Positions 43,973-53,890 of a stretch of 64,000 nt of DNA are shown here, piece by piece. The position numbers were made by a program, and so were the translations under genes. This stretch comes from Clostridium sp. D43t1_170807_H7. Lineage in GTDB: Bacteria > Bacillota > Clostridia > Clostridiales > Clostridiaceae. The stretch spans positions 124,001-188,000 of the forward strand of contig NZ_JADNLK010000003.1 of the NCBI RefSeq assembly GCF_015555905.1, read 5' to 3'. Every line of letters starts with the position of its first letter. Position 1 is the stretch's first letter. The notes beneath the pieces were generated by a model. That model saw only the letters and a program-made list of their open reading frames with translations. It was not told the DNA's origin and made no database searches.

Positions 43973-46798
43973 TTATCTTAATAGTTTATTAAGATATTTT
44001 CCTGTATATGAGGTATCATTTTTAATTATTTCTTCTGGTGTACCTTGTGCAACTAAAGTTCCACCTTTATCTCCACCTTCTGGACCTAAATCTATTATAT
44101 AATCAGCACATTTAATCATATCTAAATTATGTTCTATTACTACAACAGTATTTCCTGCCTCAACTAATCTTTGTAGTATTTCAACTAATCTATTTACATC
44201 ATCAACATGAAGTCCCGTTGTTGGTTCGTCTAAAATATATAATGTTTTTCCAGTGCTTCTCTTTGATAGTTCAAAAGCAAGCTTAATTCTTTGTGCTTCA
44301 CCACCTGATAATTGAGTTGATGGCTGACCTAATCTTATATATCCTAATCCTACATCTTTTAATGTTTGAATCTTATTTTTTATTCTTGGTATATTTTCAA
44401 AGAATTCTAATGCTTCTTCAACAGTCATATTTAATATATCATCAATATTTTTTCCTTTGTATTTAACCTCAAGAGTTTCCCTATTATATCTCTTTCCTTT
44501 ACATACTTCACAAGGAACATAAACATCTGATAAGAACTGCATCTCTATTTTTATAATTCCATCACCTGAACAAGCTTCACATCTTCCTCCTTTTACATTG
44601 AAACTAAATCTTCCTGGTTTATATCCTCTCATCTTTGCTTCTGGTGTTTGAGAGAATAATTCTCTTATTATATCGAAAGTTCCTGTATAAGTTGCTGGAT
44701 TTGAACGTGGTGTTCTTCCTATTGGGCTTTGATCAATATCTATAATTTTATCTATATTTTCATAGCCACTTATTTCTTTATAAACTCCTGTAGGATTTTT
44801 ACTTTTGTTTATTATTTTATTTAATCCCTTATAAAGTATTTCATTTACTAATGTACTTTTACCTGATCCAGAAACCCCAGTAACCATTGTTAAAACTCCT
44901 AGAGGGAATTTAACAGTTAAGTTCTTAAGGTTATTTTCCTTTGCTCCTGAAACAGTAATAAACTTCCCATTACCTTGTCTTCTTACCTCTGGAACTTTAA
45001 CTTCCTTCTCTCCTGTTAGATATTGTCCCGTTATAGACTCTTTACATGCTTTAATCTCATCAACAGTTCCTGCAGCAATAATTTGACCACCATGCTCTCC
45101 TGCTCTAGGTCCAATATCCACAATAAAATCAGCCTCTCTCATAGTATCTTCATCATGCTCAACAACTATAACAGTATTACCAACATCTCTTAAATTTTTT
45201 AATGTCTGAATTAACTTATCGTTATCTCTTTGATGCAATCCTATACTAGGTTCATCTAATATATATAAAACTCCCATTAATGCAGAACCAATTTGTGTTG
45301 CAAGTCTAATTCTTTGCGCTTCACCACCAGAAAGAGTTCCCGAACTTCTTGAAAGGTTTAAGTAATCTAATCCTACATCAACTAAAAACTTTAATCTATT
45401 TTTTATCTCTTTAACTATTTGATTACTTATTAATTTTTCTTTTTCTGTGAACTCTAATGAATTAATAAAATCCAACTCGTCTCTTATTGACATTTGAGTA
45501 AATTCATATATATTCTTATCTCCAATAGTTACTGCTAAGACTTCTTTATTTAACCTAGCACCTTTACACTTTGGACAATATTTATTACTCATATATTGTT
45601 CAATATCGCCTTTTATAACATCTGAATTTGTTTCTTTATATCTTCTTACTAACGAATTTATTTCTCCATCATATACATATGAATAATTAGCTTTTACTCC
45701 ATCTTTTGTATAAGTAACTATTAACTTATTTCCATTTGTTCCATATAGTAATAAGTCTAAGTGCTCTTTAGAAAACTCCTTTATAGGCTTATTTAAATCT
45801 AATCCATATTCTTTTTCTAATGACTTTAATATTGCAAAAGTCCAAGAATCATCTTTTAATCTACCTTCCCCCCATGTAGCTATAGCACCTTCCATAATAC
45901 TTAAATCTTTATTTGGTATAATTAAATCTGGGTCTATCTCCATTAACGTTCCTAAACCATCACATTTTTCACATTTTCCAAAAGGAGCGTTAAATGAAAA
46001 CATCCTTGGTTCAAACTCTTGTATATTAATTCCACAATCAGGGCAAGCAAAATTTTCACTAAATAATATATCTTTTTCACCAATTACATTTATTATTACT
46101 AAACCTTCTCCTAACTTTAGTGCTGCTTCTAATGAATCACTTAGTCTTCCCTCTATGCCTTCTTTAATGATTAATCTATCTACTACAGCTTCTATATTAT
46201 GCTTTTTAGTTTTTTCTAAAGTTATTTCCTCTTCTGCTAATTCATAAATCTCTCCATCAATTCTTGCTCTTACGTATCCATTCTTCTTTATATTACTTAG
46301 TACTTTTTCATGTGCACCTTTTTTACCTTTTACTATTGGTGATAAAACTTGAATTTTAGTTCTATCCCCAAGAGCCATTATTTGATCCACAATTTGATCC
46401 ACAGATTGTTGCCTTATTACCTTTCCACACTTAGGACAATGTGGAATACCTACTCTTGCATATAATAATCTTAAATAATCATATATTTCTGTAATTGTAC
46501 CAACTGTTGATCTTGGATTTTTGCTTGTAGTTTTTTGGTCTATAGATATTGAAGGCGATAACCCTTCAATATAATCTACATCTGGTTTATCCATTTGTCC
46601 TAAAAACTGCCTTGCATATGAGGATAAAGACTCAACATATCTTCTTTGCCCTTCTGCATACAATGTATCAAAAGCTAAAGAAGATTTACCTGAACCTGAT
46701 AACCCTGTAAAAACTATTAATTTGTCTCTTGGTATTTCTAATGATACATTTTTTAAATTATGTACTCTTGCACCCTTTACTATAATTTTATCTTTCAT
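43973..46798 (-). CDS. uvrA: UvrABC system protein A
   Basis: DNA damage-recognition ATPase of 941 residues. Two ABC modules each with Walker A ([22 protein letters not shown] and [15 protein letters not shown]), zinc-finger cysteines (CPKC/CPDC...CEKC and CEAC...CEVC), signatures [11 protein letters not shown] (twice, as [10 protein letters not shown] and [10 protein letters not shown]) and Walker [13 protein letters not shown] / [12 protein letters not shown]. It loads UvrB on lesions. In most clostridia it follows uvrB; here about 8 kb separates them. AGAGG precedes the ATG. Confidence 0.98.
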   Translation of the reverse strand: MKDKIIVKGARVHNLKNVSLEIPRDKLIVFTGLSGSGKSSLAFDTLYAEGQRRYVESLSSYARQFLGQMDKPDVDYIEGLSPSISIDQKTTSKNPRSTVGTITEIYDYLRLLYARVGIPHCPKCGKVIRQQSVDQIVDQIMALGDRTKIQVLSPIVKGKKGAHEKVLSNIKKNGYVRARIDGEIYELAEEEITLEKTKKHNIEAVVDRLIIKEGIEGRLSDSLEAALKLGEGLVIINVIGEKDILFSENFACPDCGINIQEFEPRMFSFNAPFGKCEKCDGLGTLMEIDPDLIIPNKDLSIMEGAIATWGEGRLKDDSWTFAILKSLEKEYGLDLNKPIKEFSKEHLDLLLYGTNGNKLIVTYTKDGVKANYSYVYDGEINSLVRRYKETNSDVIKGDIEQYMSNKYCPKCKGARLNKEVLAVTIGDKNIYEFTQMSIRDELDFINSLEFTEKEKLISNQIVKEIKNRLKFLVDVGLDYLNLSRSSGTLSGGEAQRIRLATQIGSALMGVLYILDEPSIGLHQRDNDKLIQTLKNLRDVGNTVIVVEHDEDTMREADFIVDIGPRAGEHGGQIIAAGTVDEIKACKESITGQYLTGEKEVKVPEVRRQGNGKFITVSGAKENNLKNLTVKFPLGVLTMVTGVSGSGKSTLVNEILYKGLNKIINKSKNPTGVYKEISGYENIDKIIDIDQSPIGRTPRSNPATYTGTFDIIRELFSQTPEAKMRGYKPGRFSFNVKGGRCEACSGDGIIKIEMQFLSDVYVPCEVCKGKRYNRETLEVKYKGKNIDDILNMTVEEALEFFENIPRIKNKIQTLKDVGLGYIRLGQPSTQLSGGEAQRIKLAFELSKRSTGKTLYILDEPTTGLHVDDVNRLVEILQRLVEAGNTVVVIEHNLDMIKCADYIIDLGPEGGDKGGTLVAQGTPEEIIKNDTSYTGKYLNKLLR

Positions 46799-46926
46799 TT
46801 TTTAAACCTCTTCAATATACTTCATTATTTTATTTTTGTCAGAAATAGTATATTTTACTCTCGAACAAACATTCTTTATTTAATTTTAGAATTATTGATT
46901 TTTATTGTCAATGAAATTTTCATCTT

Positions 46927-47814
46927 TTAATTTTTCTTCCAAGCTATTGAAATAACAAGATTATCTCCTTTTAAATTAGCTTTTATATTATGACCAAGCT
47001 TCTCTACTAATATTCTTGTTATATATAACCCTAACCCGGTATTCTTATTACTTCTAGAATTATCCACAGTATAAAACCTATCAAACAATTTATCCACATT
47101 TTCTTCTGTTAATCCTGTTGCTTTGTTAATAAACTCTGTAATTATCATATCATTTTCTTGCTTTAAGGTTATTTTCACAAAATTTTCACCATGCTTAATC
47201 ATGTTTCCTATTAAGTTTGAAAAAATCCTAGTAATAGCACTCTCATCAGATATAATTTCTTTAATGCCTTCCTCAATTTCAATAACTGGCTCAATATTAT
47301 TATTTATAAAGTCATTATAGAATAAAGCTATATTTTCACATAGTATGTTACTTAAATTAACCTTCTTATAATTAAATTTATATTCATTTCCTTCTATTCT
47401 TGATAAATCATAAAAACTACTTATAAGCTGTTGTAAAGATTTTGTTCTTTTCTCTACTATGTCCATATATTCTTTTTTATCAGTTTCTGATGATTTTTCC
47501 GATTTTATCATCTGTAAATATCCCATTATAGATGTTAAAGGAGTTCTTAAATCATGAGACATATTTGTTATACTTGCCCTTAGTTCATCTTCACTTTTCT
47601 TCTTTTCTGATACAACCTTTTGTTTTGAATCAAAAATTAGATTTATACTTTGAACTAAATTCTCAACATCCTTATCTACAGACTTTGTTTTTATATTTAC
47701 ATATTCATCTAAATTATTAGTAATTTCCTTATTTATTCTTTTAAACTCTCTCTTATACCCTATAATAATAGCAATTAAAACAATAATTATCCCTATTAAG
47801 CATATTATCACCAT
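46927..47814 (-). CDS. Sensor histidine kinase, short membrane type
   Basis: Kinase of 295 residues with a single N-terminal membrane helix (about 2-20), almost no external part, a coiled region, the phosphoacceptor His87 in NMSHDLRTPLTSIMGY, and the ATPase domain with N-box IFSNLIGNMIKHG and G-box NTGLGLYITRIL. Kinases with so little outside usually sense membrane stress or an ABC transporter, as in BceS/GraS-like systems. It is the last gene of the uvrB-uvrA insert; the only response regulator nearby is at the other end of the insert (53891-54589). Confidence 0.92.
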   Translation of the reverse strand: MVIICLIGIIIVLIAIIIGYKREFKRINKEITNNLDEYVNIKTKSVDKDVENLVQSINLIFDSKQKVVSEKKKSEDELRASITNMSHDLRTPLTSIMGYLQMIKSEKSSETDKKEYMDIVEKRTKSLQQLISSFYDLSRIEGNEYKFNYKKVNLSNILCENIALFYNDFINNNIEPVIEIEEGIKEIISDESAITRIFSNLIGNMIKHGENFVKITLKQENDMIITEFINKATGLTEENVDKLFDRFYTVDNSRSNKNTGLGLYITRILVEKLGHNIKANLKGDNLVISIAWKKN

Positions 47815-47912
47815 ATTTTCTCCTCTTCTAAACCCATTTTTCTCTTATATTTTCTAAAATATATTATATTCTATATATTAAACATTTCCAATAACTCACA
47901 ATAACAAATAAA

Positions 47913-47960
47913 TTACCTCTGAAGTTTAATCCAATATTTATATCAACCTCAGAGGTAACT
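47913..47960 (-). terminator. Terminator after the ABC permease gene
   Basis: TTACCTCTGA (47913-47922) with TCAGAGGTAA (47950-47959) forms a 10-bp stem followed on the minus strand by TTTATTTG. It separates the exporter genes from the kinase. Confidence 0.7.
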
Positions 47961-47963
47961 TGT

Positions 47964-49580
47964 TTATAATCTATTAAATTTTTCACTACCTATACTATCT
48001 AATATCTTAATTGAAGCAAATAATAGTATTAAAAATAATATTAACACTACAGTTAAAATAATAATCATATTAGTAATATTAAATATTTCAACTAGTGCAA
48101 CTGATATACCTATCATTGCTAACGTTAATATTAATAATCCTAAAATAGTAATCATTACACTTGCACTTTGTTTTACTACTGTTGTTGGATTTGTCCAGTC
48201 CATTTTAGGAAAATATAAATTTATTATTAATCCTAATACTGCTGATATCCCTGCAAATACTATACTTATCATTACATTAAGTATTAAATATTTAATCTCA
48301 AATTTTAATCCTATATAAAATATAATATTTGCTACAATGGCTGCTGGAATTGTTATTATTAAATTAGTTATTATCTTTCCTTTAAATATATCCTTAGGCT
48401 CTATTTGTAAAGATTTTAATATCCATAATCTATTTCCTTCTAATGATATAGATGAATTTGTTGTACAAGATAATCCAATAGTAAATACTAATAGCACTAA
48501 TATTGCTAATGGAATAATATTTACTATTTCTGGATATCCCATTAACTCTGCTAATGTTTCTTTACTTACAAACAAAGTAGCTATAGATGCTGCAACTAAT
48601 AATACCATTCCAAAGGCTGTATTCATAACATAAATAGGTGTTGCAAAATATCTTCTTAACTCTTGTGAAACTAATGCTTTTGTGATACTACTTGATTCCA
48701 ATCTTTCAACCTTATAATTTGCTTTCTTATAACTTTCAGCTAACTTTCCATTTATAACTTTAAATGTTTTGCTAAATACTATAATAAATATTACAAATGG
48801 AAGTATTGATATTAATATAAACTTTATCAAATCAACAATATTATAATTTACTAAAGCATCTTTTAAATACATTGCTGGTGGATATATACTAGATAATCCT
48901 TTCACTATTGAATCACTATTTTCAACAAATGCATTAATATAATTTTGCATATTCATCGAAACTATCATAATTAATAAAAAAGCTATCATTCCAACTACTG
49001 TAGTTACTATATTTTTATGCTTAAATCTCGATGATATAAATGTTATAATCACAGCTATTATTGATGCTGCTATTATAGGAATCATGGGTATAAATATTAA
49101 TCCTACTATTAGTATAATAAAGAAAATCAATGATAAACTTCCATTATAAATAAAATATACTATTGATGCTGGTACTATTACAAGTGCTATTTCTATATAA
49201 CTTATAGACATTAGACTCAATATTTTACTAGTTAATATTGTGCTATTTTTAATAGGAAGAACCATTAATAAGTCATAATCTTTAGAACTAAATAATGTAC
49301 CTTGTGCTTTATAAATTGATGTCATAAAACTTAAAATACATGAAAATAATATGGCAACTATTAATACTAAATCTAAATATCCCATTGGCTCTAATACTGT
49401 AGCCAATCCAATTGAATATGATGTGGACATAAAACAAATCACTATAGCTATTAATAATAATGTTGCTGTAGTAATCATTAATTTCTTTTTTTCTTTAGAA
49501 TTGCTTGTCTTATTAGATAAAGAATTAATACCTGTACTATTTATAAATGAATTTTTTAATAAAATAAATAAATTACTCAT
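47964..49580 (-). CDS. ABC-2 type exporter permease
   Basis: Large membrane protein of 538 residues with about twelve predicted helices in two groups, as in putative ABC exporters of Firmicutes. A conserved-looking cytoplasmic segment SSKDYDLLMVLPIKNSTILTSKILSLM (about 95-121) and EGNRLWILKSLQIEPKDIFKGKI (about 374-396) resemble the coupling segments of such exporters. The ATG at 49580, rather than an upstream TTG, follows GGAG. It overlaps the end of its ATPase gene by eight bases, so the two form one transporter; substrate unknown. Confidence 0.78.
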   Translation of the reverse strand: MSNLFILLKNSFINSTGINSLSNKTSNSKEKKKLMITTATLLLIAIVICFMSTSYSIGLATVLEPMGYLDLVLIVAILFSCILSFMTSIYKAQGTLFSSKDYDLLMVLPIKNSTILTSKILSLMSISYIEIALVIVPASIVYFIYNGSLSLIFFIILIVGLIFIPMIPIIAASIIAVIITFISSRFKHKNIVTTVVGMIAFLLIMIVSMNMQNYINAFVENSDSIVKGLSSIYPPAMYLKDALVNYNIVDLIKFILISILPFVIFIIVFSKTFKVINGKLAESYKKANYKVERLESSSITKALVSQELRRYFATPIYVMNTAFGMVLLVAASIATLFVSKETLAELMGYPEIVNIIPLAILVLLVFTIGLSCTTNSSISLEGNRLWILKSLQIEPKDIFKGKIITNLIITIPAAIVANIIFYIGLKFEIKYLILNVMISIVFAGISAVLGLIINLYFPKMDWTNPTTVVKQSASVMITILGLLILTLAMIGISVALVEIFNITNMIIILTVVLILFLILLFASIKILDSIGSEKFNRL

Positions 49581-50286
49581 TATCAATCAACTCCATAAAT
49601 ACATCTTCTAAAGAACTGTTTCCCTTTACCTCTTCCGTATCCCCTACTACAACTATCTTTCCTTCTTTAATAATTGCAATCTTATCACATAATTTTTCTG
49701 CAACTTCTAATACATGAGTTGAGAAAAATATTGCACTACCTTCATTACAAATCTCCCTCATTATCTCTTTTAAAGTATGTGCTGCCTTTGGATCCAATCC
49801 AACAAAAGGCTCATCTAATATTAATAATTTTGGTTTATGTATTAGTGCTGATATTATTGCTAGCTTTTGTTTCATTCCATGAGAATATGAAGATATTAAG
49901 TCTCCTAAATATTTAGTTAGCTCAAACTTATCTCCATAATACTTAATTAACTTTTCTCTTTGTTCTTTGCTTACTTTATAAATATCTGCTATGAAACTTA
50001 GATATTGTATTCCAGTTAAAGCTTCATAAAGGTCAGGATTATCTGGAATATATGCCATTACTTTTTTACATTCTACTGGGCTTTTCTTTATAGACTTATT
50101 ATCTATTAATATATCCCCATCATTAAATTCTAAAATACCAACTATAGATTTAATAGTTGTTGTCTTTCCCGCACCATTATGACCTATAAATCCAAATATT
50201 TCTCCACCATTCACAGTTAAGGATATATTGTCTACAGCCTTTTTCCCCTTTGAATATTCTTTTGAAAAATTATTTATATATAACAC
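49573..50286 (-). CDS. ABC transporter ATP-binding protein (exporter type)
   Basis: ATPase of about 238 residues with Walker A GHNGAGKTTTIK, Q-loop AYIPDNPDLYEALTG, signature SYSHGMKQKLAIISAL, Walker B LLILDEPFVGLD and H-loop FFSTHV. The NxxGM signature variant is common in ABC-2 exporters. The frame extends upstream, but AAGAGGTG favours the GTG at 50286 (MLYINNFSKEYSKG). Its end overlaps the permease start. A GC-rich palindrome separates it from the other exporter genes upstream. Confidence 0.9.
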   Translation of the reverse strand: MLYINNFSKEYSKGKKAVDNISLTVNGGEIFGFIGHNGAGKTTTIKSIVGILEFNDGDILIDNKSIKKSPVECKKVMAYIPDNPDLYEALTGIQYLSFIADIYKVSKEQREKLIKYYGDKFELTKYLGDLISSYSHGMKQKLAIISALIHKPKLLILDEPFVGLDPKAAHTLKEIMREICNEGSAIFFSTHVLEVAEKLCDKIAIIKEGKIVVVGDTEEVKGNSSLEDVFMELIDNE

Positions 50287-50314
50287 AAAAACACCTCTTC
50301 CAAATATTGTATCC

Positions 50315-50371
50315 ACCTCCGGGGAGAATCCAATATTTGTATTCTCCCCGGAGGTACGCGCTTTTTTGCGC
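50315..50371. repeat. GC-rich palindrome (copy 2 of a hairpin family) plus GCGC hairpin
   Basis: ACCTCCGGGGAGAAT (50315-50329) pairs perfectly with ATTCTCCCCGGAGGT (50341-50355). The 39-base core from CCTCC to GGAGG has the same length and CCAATAT loop start as the copy at 16981-17037. A second small hairpin GCGC-TTTTTT-GCGC follows at 50358-50371. It lies between two ABC transporter units. Confidence 0.85.
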
Positions 50372-50400
50372 TTTTTAATACTTTTCTATACTTTTTGTCA

Positions 50401-51282
50401 TTATTTAATATCTTGAGCTTTAAATATTTTTATCCCTGCAAATAATGAAATTGATATTGTTATTAATGAAATTACTACTGATCTAAGCAAATCTCCATTT
50501 CCTGCTTTAATTGAAGATGCTAATGCTGAATTATAAAATGGTAATACCTCATAAATCCTGTCAAACCAAGGATATATTCCATATAAAAATCCTGCAAATG
50601 TTGGAACTCCTATAAATATTGCTACTGTTATTCCAATTGTAGCTCCATTACTTTTTACTAATGTTGCTATAACCATAGCTAATACAGCTACTGCAGAACT
50701 AGCTAGAAGTGATGCTATAAATGTTTTTATCATTCCTAATAATTGTGAAAATTCAAAGGCTTGCCCCCATCCATTCATAACAGTTGATGCTATTGTTGGT
50801 AATATAGTCATAACCGCTAAAATAATTGCAATTGCTACAACTATAGCTATAAACTTTGCTAAATAAAATTCTTCTCTTTTCTTACCATAAGCTAAAAAGT
50901 TTTTAATTGTACCTTGTGAATATTCTTTTGCCATTAATGCTGCTACTAATATTCCTATTAATATCTCTATTACTCCTGATCCAAATGAAGCATGATATAC
51001 TTCTATTGCAGTTGGATTCATAATATCTTTAGCTTCCAAATGAACTCCTAATTGACCTGGTGTTACTATTTCATCACTATCTGACATAGTTTCCATTTGT
51101 TCTATAAATATCTGTTTTTGATCTTCTGGCATATTCCCTAAACTATCACTAAGTATTTGATCAAAAACTGGTGAACACATAACTATTGTCATGGAAGATA
51201 ATAAAACTGTAACAAATATTAATACTTTAAATGTTCTATTTTTAAATAATTTATATAATTCTGCTTGTATAGCTTTAAGCAT
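50401..51282 (-). CDS. ABC-2 type permease (BcrB-like)
   Basis: Permease of 293 residues: an N-terminal amphipathic stretch MLKAIQAELYKLFKNRTFK, one helix, an external loop (about 40-100), then five helices, the usual layout of BcrB/lantibiotic-immunity permeases. KEYSQGTIKNFLAYGKKREEFYLAKF (about 122-147) is the characteristic coupling segment. Its ATG overlaps the end of the upstream ATPase gene by eight bases. Likely exports or expels a peptide-type antibiotic (family knowledge), but the substrate is unknown. Confidence 0.85.
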   Translation of the reverse strand: MLKAIQAELYKLFKNRTFKVLIFVTVLLSSMTIVMCSPVFDQILSDSLGNMPEDQKQIFIEQMETMSDSDEIVTPGQLGVHLEAKDIMNPTAIEVYHASFGSGVIEILIGILVAALMAKEYSQGTIKNFLAYGKKREEFYLAKFIAIVVAIAIILAVMTILPTIASTVMNGWGQAFEFSQLLGMIKTFIASLLASSAVAVLAMVIATLVKSNGATIGITVAIFIGVPTFAGFLYGIYPWFDRIYEVLPFYNSALASSIKAGNGDLLRSVVISLITISISLFAGIKIFKAQDIK

Positions 51283-52198
51283 TTAAAACACCTCCAATTT
51301 TATTCATAAAGTATTCTTCTAAATTTTCTCCCTTAATACTTATACTTTGAACAATAACACCTGACTTTGAAAGTATTGAATTTACCTCTCCAACATTCTC
51401 TAAATTAGAGAAGACCTTTATCTTTTTATCTTCTAAAACTTCATAATCACTTATTCCTAACTCTCTTTCTAATAAAGTTACTGCTCTAGATGTATCATCA
51501 ACTTTTAAATCTATATATTGTCTACATTTTTCTGCTAATTCCTCTGCTGTTATTTCTTCAATTAACTTACCATTTGATATTATTCCATAAGTCGTTGCAA
51601 GCTCTGATAATTCACTTAATATATGACTTGATATTAATATTGTCATATCTTTTTCTTTATTTATCTTCTTTAATAACTCTCTTATTTCAACTATTCCCAT
51701 AGGATCAAGTCCGTTTATAGGCTCATCTAATATAAGTAATTTAGGATTTCCCATTATTGCATTTGCAATTCCTAATCTTTGTCTCATTCCTAAAGAGAAA
51801 TTTTTAACTTTTTTCTTTTCAACATCTTTTAGTCCAACTAATTCTAATACTTCATCTATACACTTCTTGCCAGGTATATCTCTTACTAATCTAGACACCT
51901 CTAAATTTTCTCTTGCTGTCATATTAGTATAAAATGAAGGAGTTTCAATTAAACTTCCAACCTTTGTTCTAGCCTTATTTAATTCATTTTCTCCACTGGC
52001 TCCTAGAAGTTCTATCTCTCCACCACTTTTATGAATTAACCCTGTTATAAGTCTAATTAATGTTGTTTTACCAGCTCCATTTTGACCTATAAAACCATAT
52101 ATCTCACCTTTTTTAATTGTCATATTAACATTGTTTACCGCTACTTGATTTCCATATTTCTTAGTAATGTTATAAGTTTTTAATATAACTTCTTTCAT
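51275..52198 (-). CDS. ABC transporter ATP-binding protein (BcrA-like)
   Basis: ATPase of 307 residues. The N-terminal 220 residues carry Walker A GQNGAGKTTLIR, Q-loop GSLIETPSFYTNMTARENL, signature NFSLGMRQRLGIANAI, Walker B LLILDEPINGLD and H-loop LISSHIL. The 'LIETPSFY' Q-loop is typical of bacitracin/lantibiotic resistance ATPases. A C-terminal extension (about 220-307) is usual for this class. The ATG at 52198 lies nine bases after GGGGG, better than the ATG six bases earlier. Operon with the permease downstream. Confidence 0.9.
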   Translation of the reverse strand: MKEVILKTYNITKKYGNQVAVNNVNMTIKKGEIYGFIGQNGAGKTTLIRLITGLIHKSGGEIELLGASGENELNKARTKVGSLIETPSFYTNMTARENLEVSRLVRDIPGKKCIDEVLELVGLKDVEKKKVKNFSLGMRQRLGIANAIMGNPKLLILDEPINGLDPMGIVEIRELLKKINKEKDMTILISSHILSELSELATTYGIISNGKLIEEITAEELAEKCRQYIDLKVDDTSRAVTLLERELGISDYEVLEDKKIKVFSNLENVGEVNSILSKSGVIVQSISIKGENLEEYFMNKIGGVLNA

Positions 52199-52335
52199 CT
52201 TCATTTACCCCCTTGATAAAATTCTCTATCTCTTTTTTGTTATTTTTATTTAATCTCTTAACTTGATTTTATTGTATATCTATAGTTGTAAGATATCTTA
52301 AAGAAAATATTAAGAAAGTATTAAGTTTACAAATA

Positions 52336-52381
52336 AAAAAAGCAGCTATTAAAATTAAAGAATTTTAGTAGCTACTTTTCA
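52336..52381 (-). terminator. Terminator of the frameshifted XRE gene
   Basis: AGTAGCTACTAAAATTCT / AATTTTAATAGCTGCT stem followed on the minus strand by TTTTTTTATTT. Confidence 0.75.
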
Positions 52382-52453
52382 TATTTATTTATTGTAAAAT
52401 CTCGAAAAACTATTCTAAATATAAACCACTTAAAGTTAATATATTCTAAAATT

Positions 52454-53028
52454 TTATAGTAATATACATCCCATAATGACTGATACTACTATTGCAAGTA
52501 AGCCTGCACCTATTGCTAACAAAAATTTCTGATATGGACGTTTCCCATACTCCTGATTCTTTTCAAGTTCATCCATATGTTTTCCCTCTAGAAAAGCAAC
52601 AATTTCTTTATAAGTTTGGATATTAAAATTCTTTTTATGCTTTTCAACTCGAATAGCATAATATATGTAGCTATAATAATCAAGCACAAAATCCCAAACC
52701 CAACATATCCCATGAATCGTGTAAGTGGAATAGGCAATAAAATAGTACATAACATCAACATACTAAAGATATTACCATCATGTTTAAATCCATCAATGTC
52801 TTCTGTTTTAATTTTTTCTTTCATTTCTTCAAGATCCCCTTTAATTAATATATCAAGAGAGACACTAAAAAGAGAGCTTAGCAATAATAAGCTTTTCACA
52901 TCAGGGTAGTTCTTATTATTTTCCCAATTTGAAATAGTTTGACGAGATACAAATATTTTTTCAGCTAATTCCTCCTGTGAAAGCTTCATTTCTGTCCTAT
53001 ATTTTTTTATTTGTTTACCAATCTCCAT
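52454..53028 (-). pseudogene. XRE-type HTH membrane protein gene with a frameshift
   Basis: The 5' part encodes a complete XRE helix-turn-helix (IGKQIKKYRTEMKLSQEELAEKIFVSRQTISNWEN, residues 3-37) plus two hydrophobic segments, but the frame runs out as LKSIKRILISK. The second half, RVEKHKKNFNIQTYKEIVAFLEG...KFLLAIGAGLLAIVVSVIMG, is in another frame overlapping it. The junction is near 52640-52665. Intact relatives have HTH, a linker and about three helices in one chain of roughly 190 residues, so a small deletion or insertion has split it. The truncated N-terminal part could still bind DNA. Confidence 0.75.
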
Positions 53029-53185
53029 ATAATGTCCTCCTGCATAATTACTCTATACCCTTAAATGAATTTCTACTATCAAAAGTATTTGATATTGCCT
53101 ATTTTTCATATATCAAAAGTATTTGACACTCTACAAACTCTTATTTAACTGTTATTTATCTTGCTTTTTTGTATAGAACAACTAT

Positions 53186-53758
53186 TTAAATTGTATAATT
53201 ACATTTTTTAAATATGTTATTCCCTATTATCATTTTCTTTTCTATAAACTTATTTTTTAACTCTTTACTTTCAATAAACTCCTTTGTTATTTTTACAAGT
53301 AATTGTTTTTGTTCTAATTCAACTAAATAATAAGCTGCATAGTTACTAGCATAATCAGCTAATTGTAATACACCAGGTTGTACTATGAAGTCAATAATAT
53401 TTTCAAGTAAATTTAATTTCTTTGTTTGTATTAACGGATATATAATAATTGCATTTTTATATTTATCCCTTACTGCTGAATCATATTTAGATTTATATTT
53501 TCCTTTATTTTTATAATCACTAATATTAATACTTTCTTTTAATACAAAGTCTGATATAATTTCTCCATCATCTAATAAATAATCAATGCTAACATCAAAA
53601 AGCTTTGCTATATTTTTTATATTCACAATATCCGGAATTCCTTTGTCCGATTCCCATTTAGTTATAGCTTGCCTTGAAACACATAACTTTTCTGCTAATT
53701 CTTCTTGCGTTAAATTTACCATTTTTCTACACTCTCTTAACTTTTCACCTAAACTCAT
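53186..53758 (-). CDS. XRE family transcriptional regulator
   Basis: Protein of 190 residues with an N-terminal XRE helix-turn-helix: LGEKLRECRKMVNLTQEELAEKLCVSRQAITKWESDKGIPDI (3-44), then FDVSIDYLLDD. The C-terminal 130 residues are soluble, with two tyrosine-rich basic stretches and no recognised domain. GGAGG precedes the ATG. It is between a frameshifted paralogue-like XRE gene and the response regulator; all are on the minus strand. Targets are unknown; the adjacent exporters are plausible. Confidence 0.88.
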   Translation of the reverse strand: MSLGEKLRECRKMVNLTQEELAEKLCVSRQAITKWESDKGIPDIVNIKNIAKLFDVSIDYLLDDGEIISDFVLKESINISDYKNKGKYKSKYDSAVRDKYKNAIIIYPLIQTKKLNLLENIIDFIVQPGVLQLADYASNYAAYYLVELEQKQLLVKITKEFIESKELKNKFIEKKMIIGNNIFKKCNYTI

Positions 53759-53890
53759 TTTTATCTATTCCTCCAAACTTATTTTATAAAACTATATTAA
53801 AAATATATTCTTATAAATCCAAGAAACAGTAGCTTACATTTATGCCACGTTACGTGTCATAAAGAGTATTTATCAGCATTTACTTATCAT

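Noticed and set aside
50358-50371. GCGC-T6-GCGC hairpin as the terminator of the BcrAB-like genes
   Set aside because: The stem is only four bases with the T run in its loop, and on the minus strand it is not followed by T; kept only as part of the palindrome entry.
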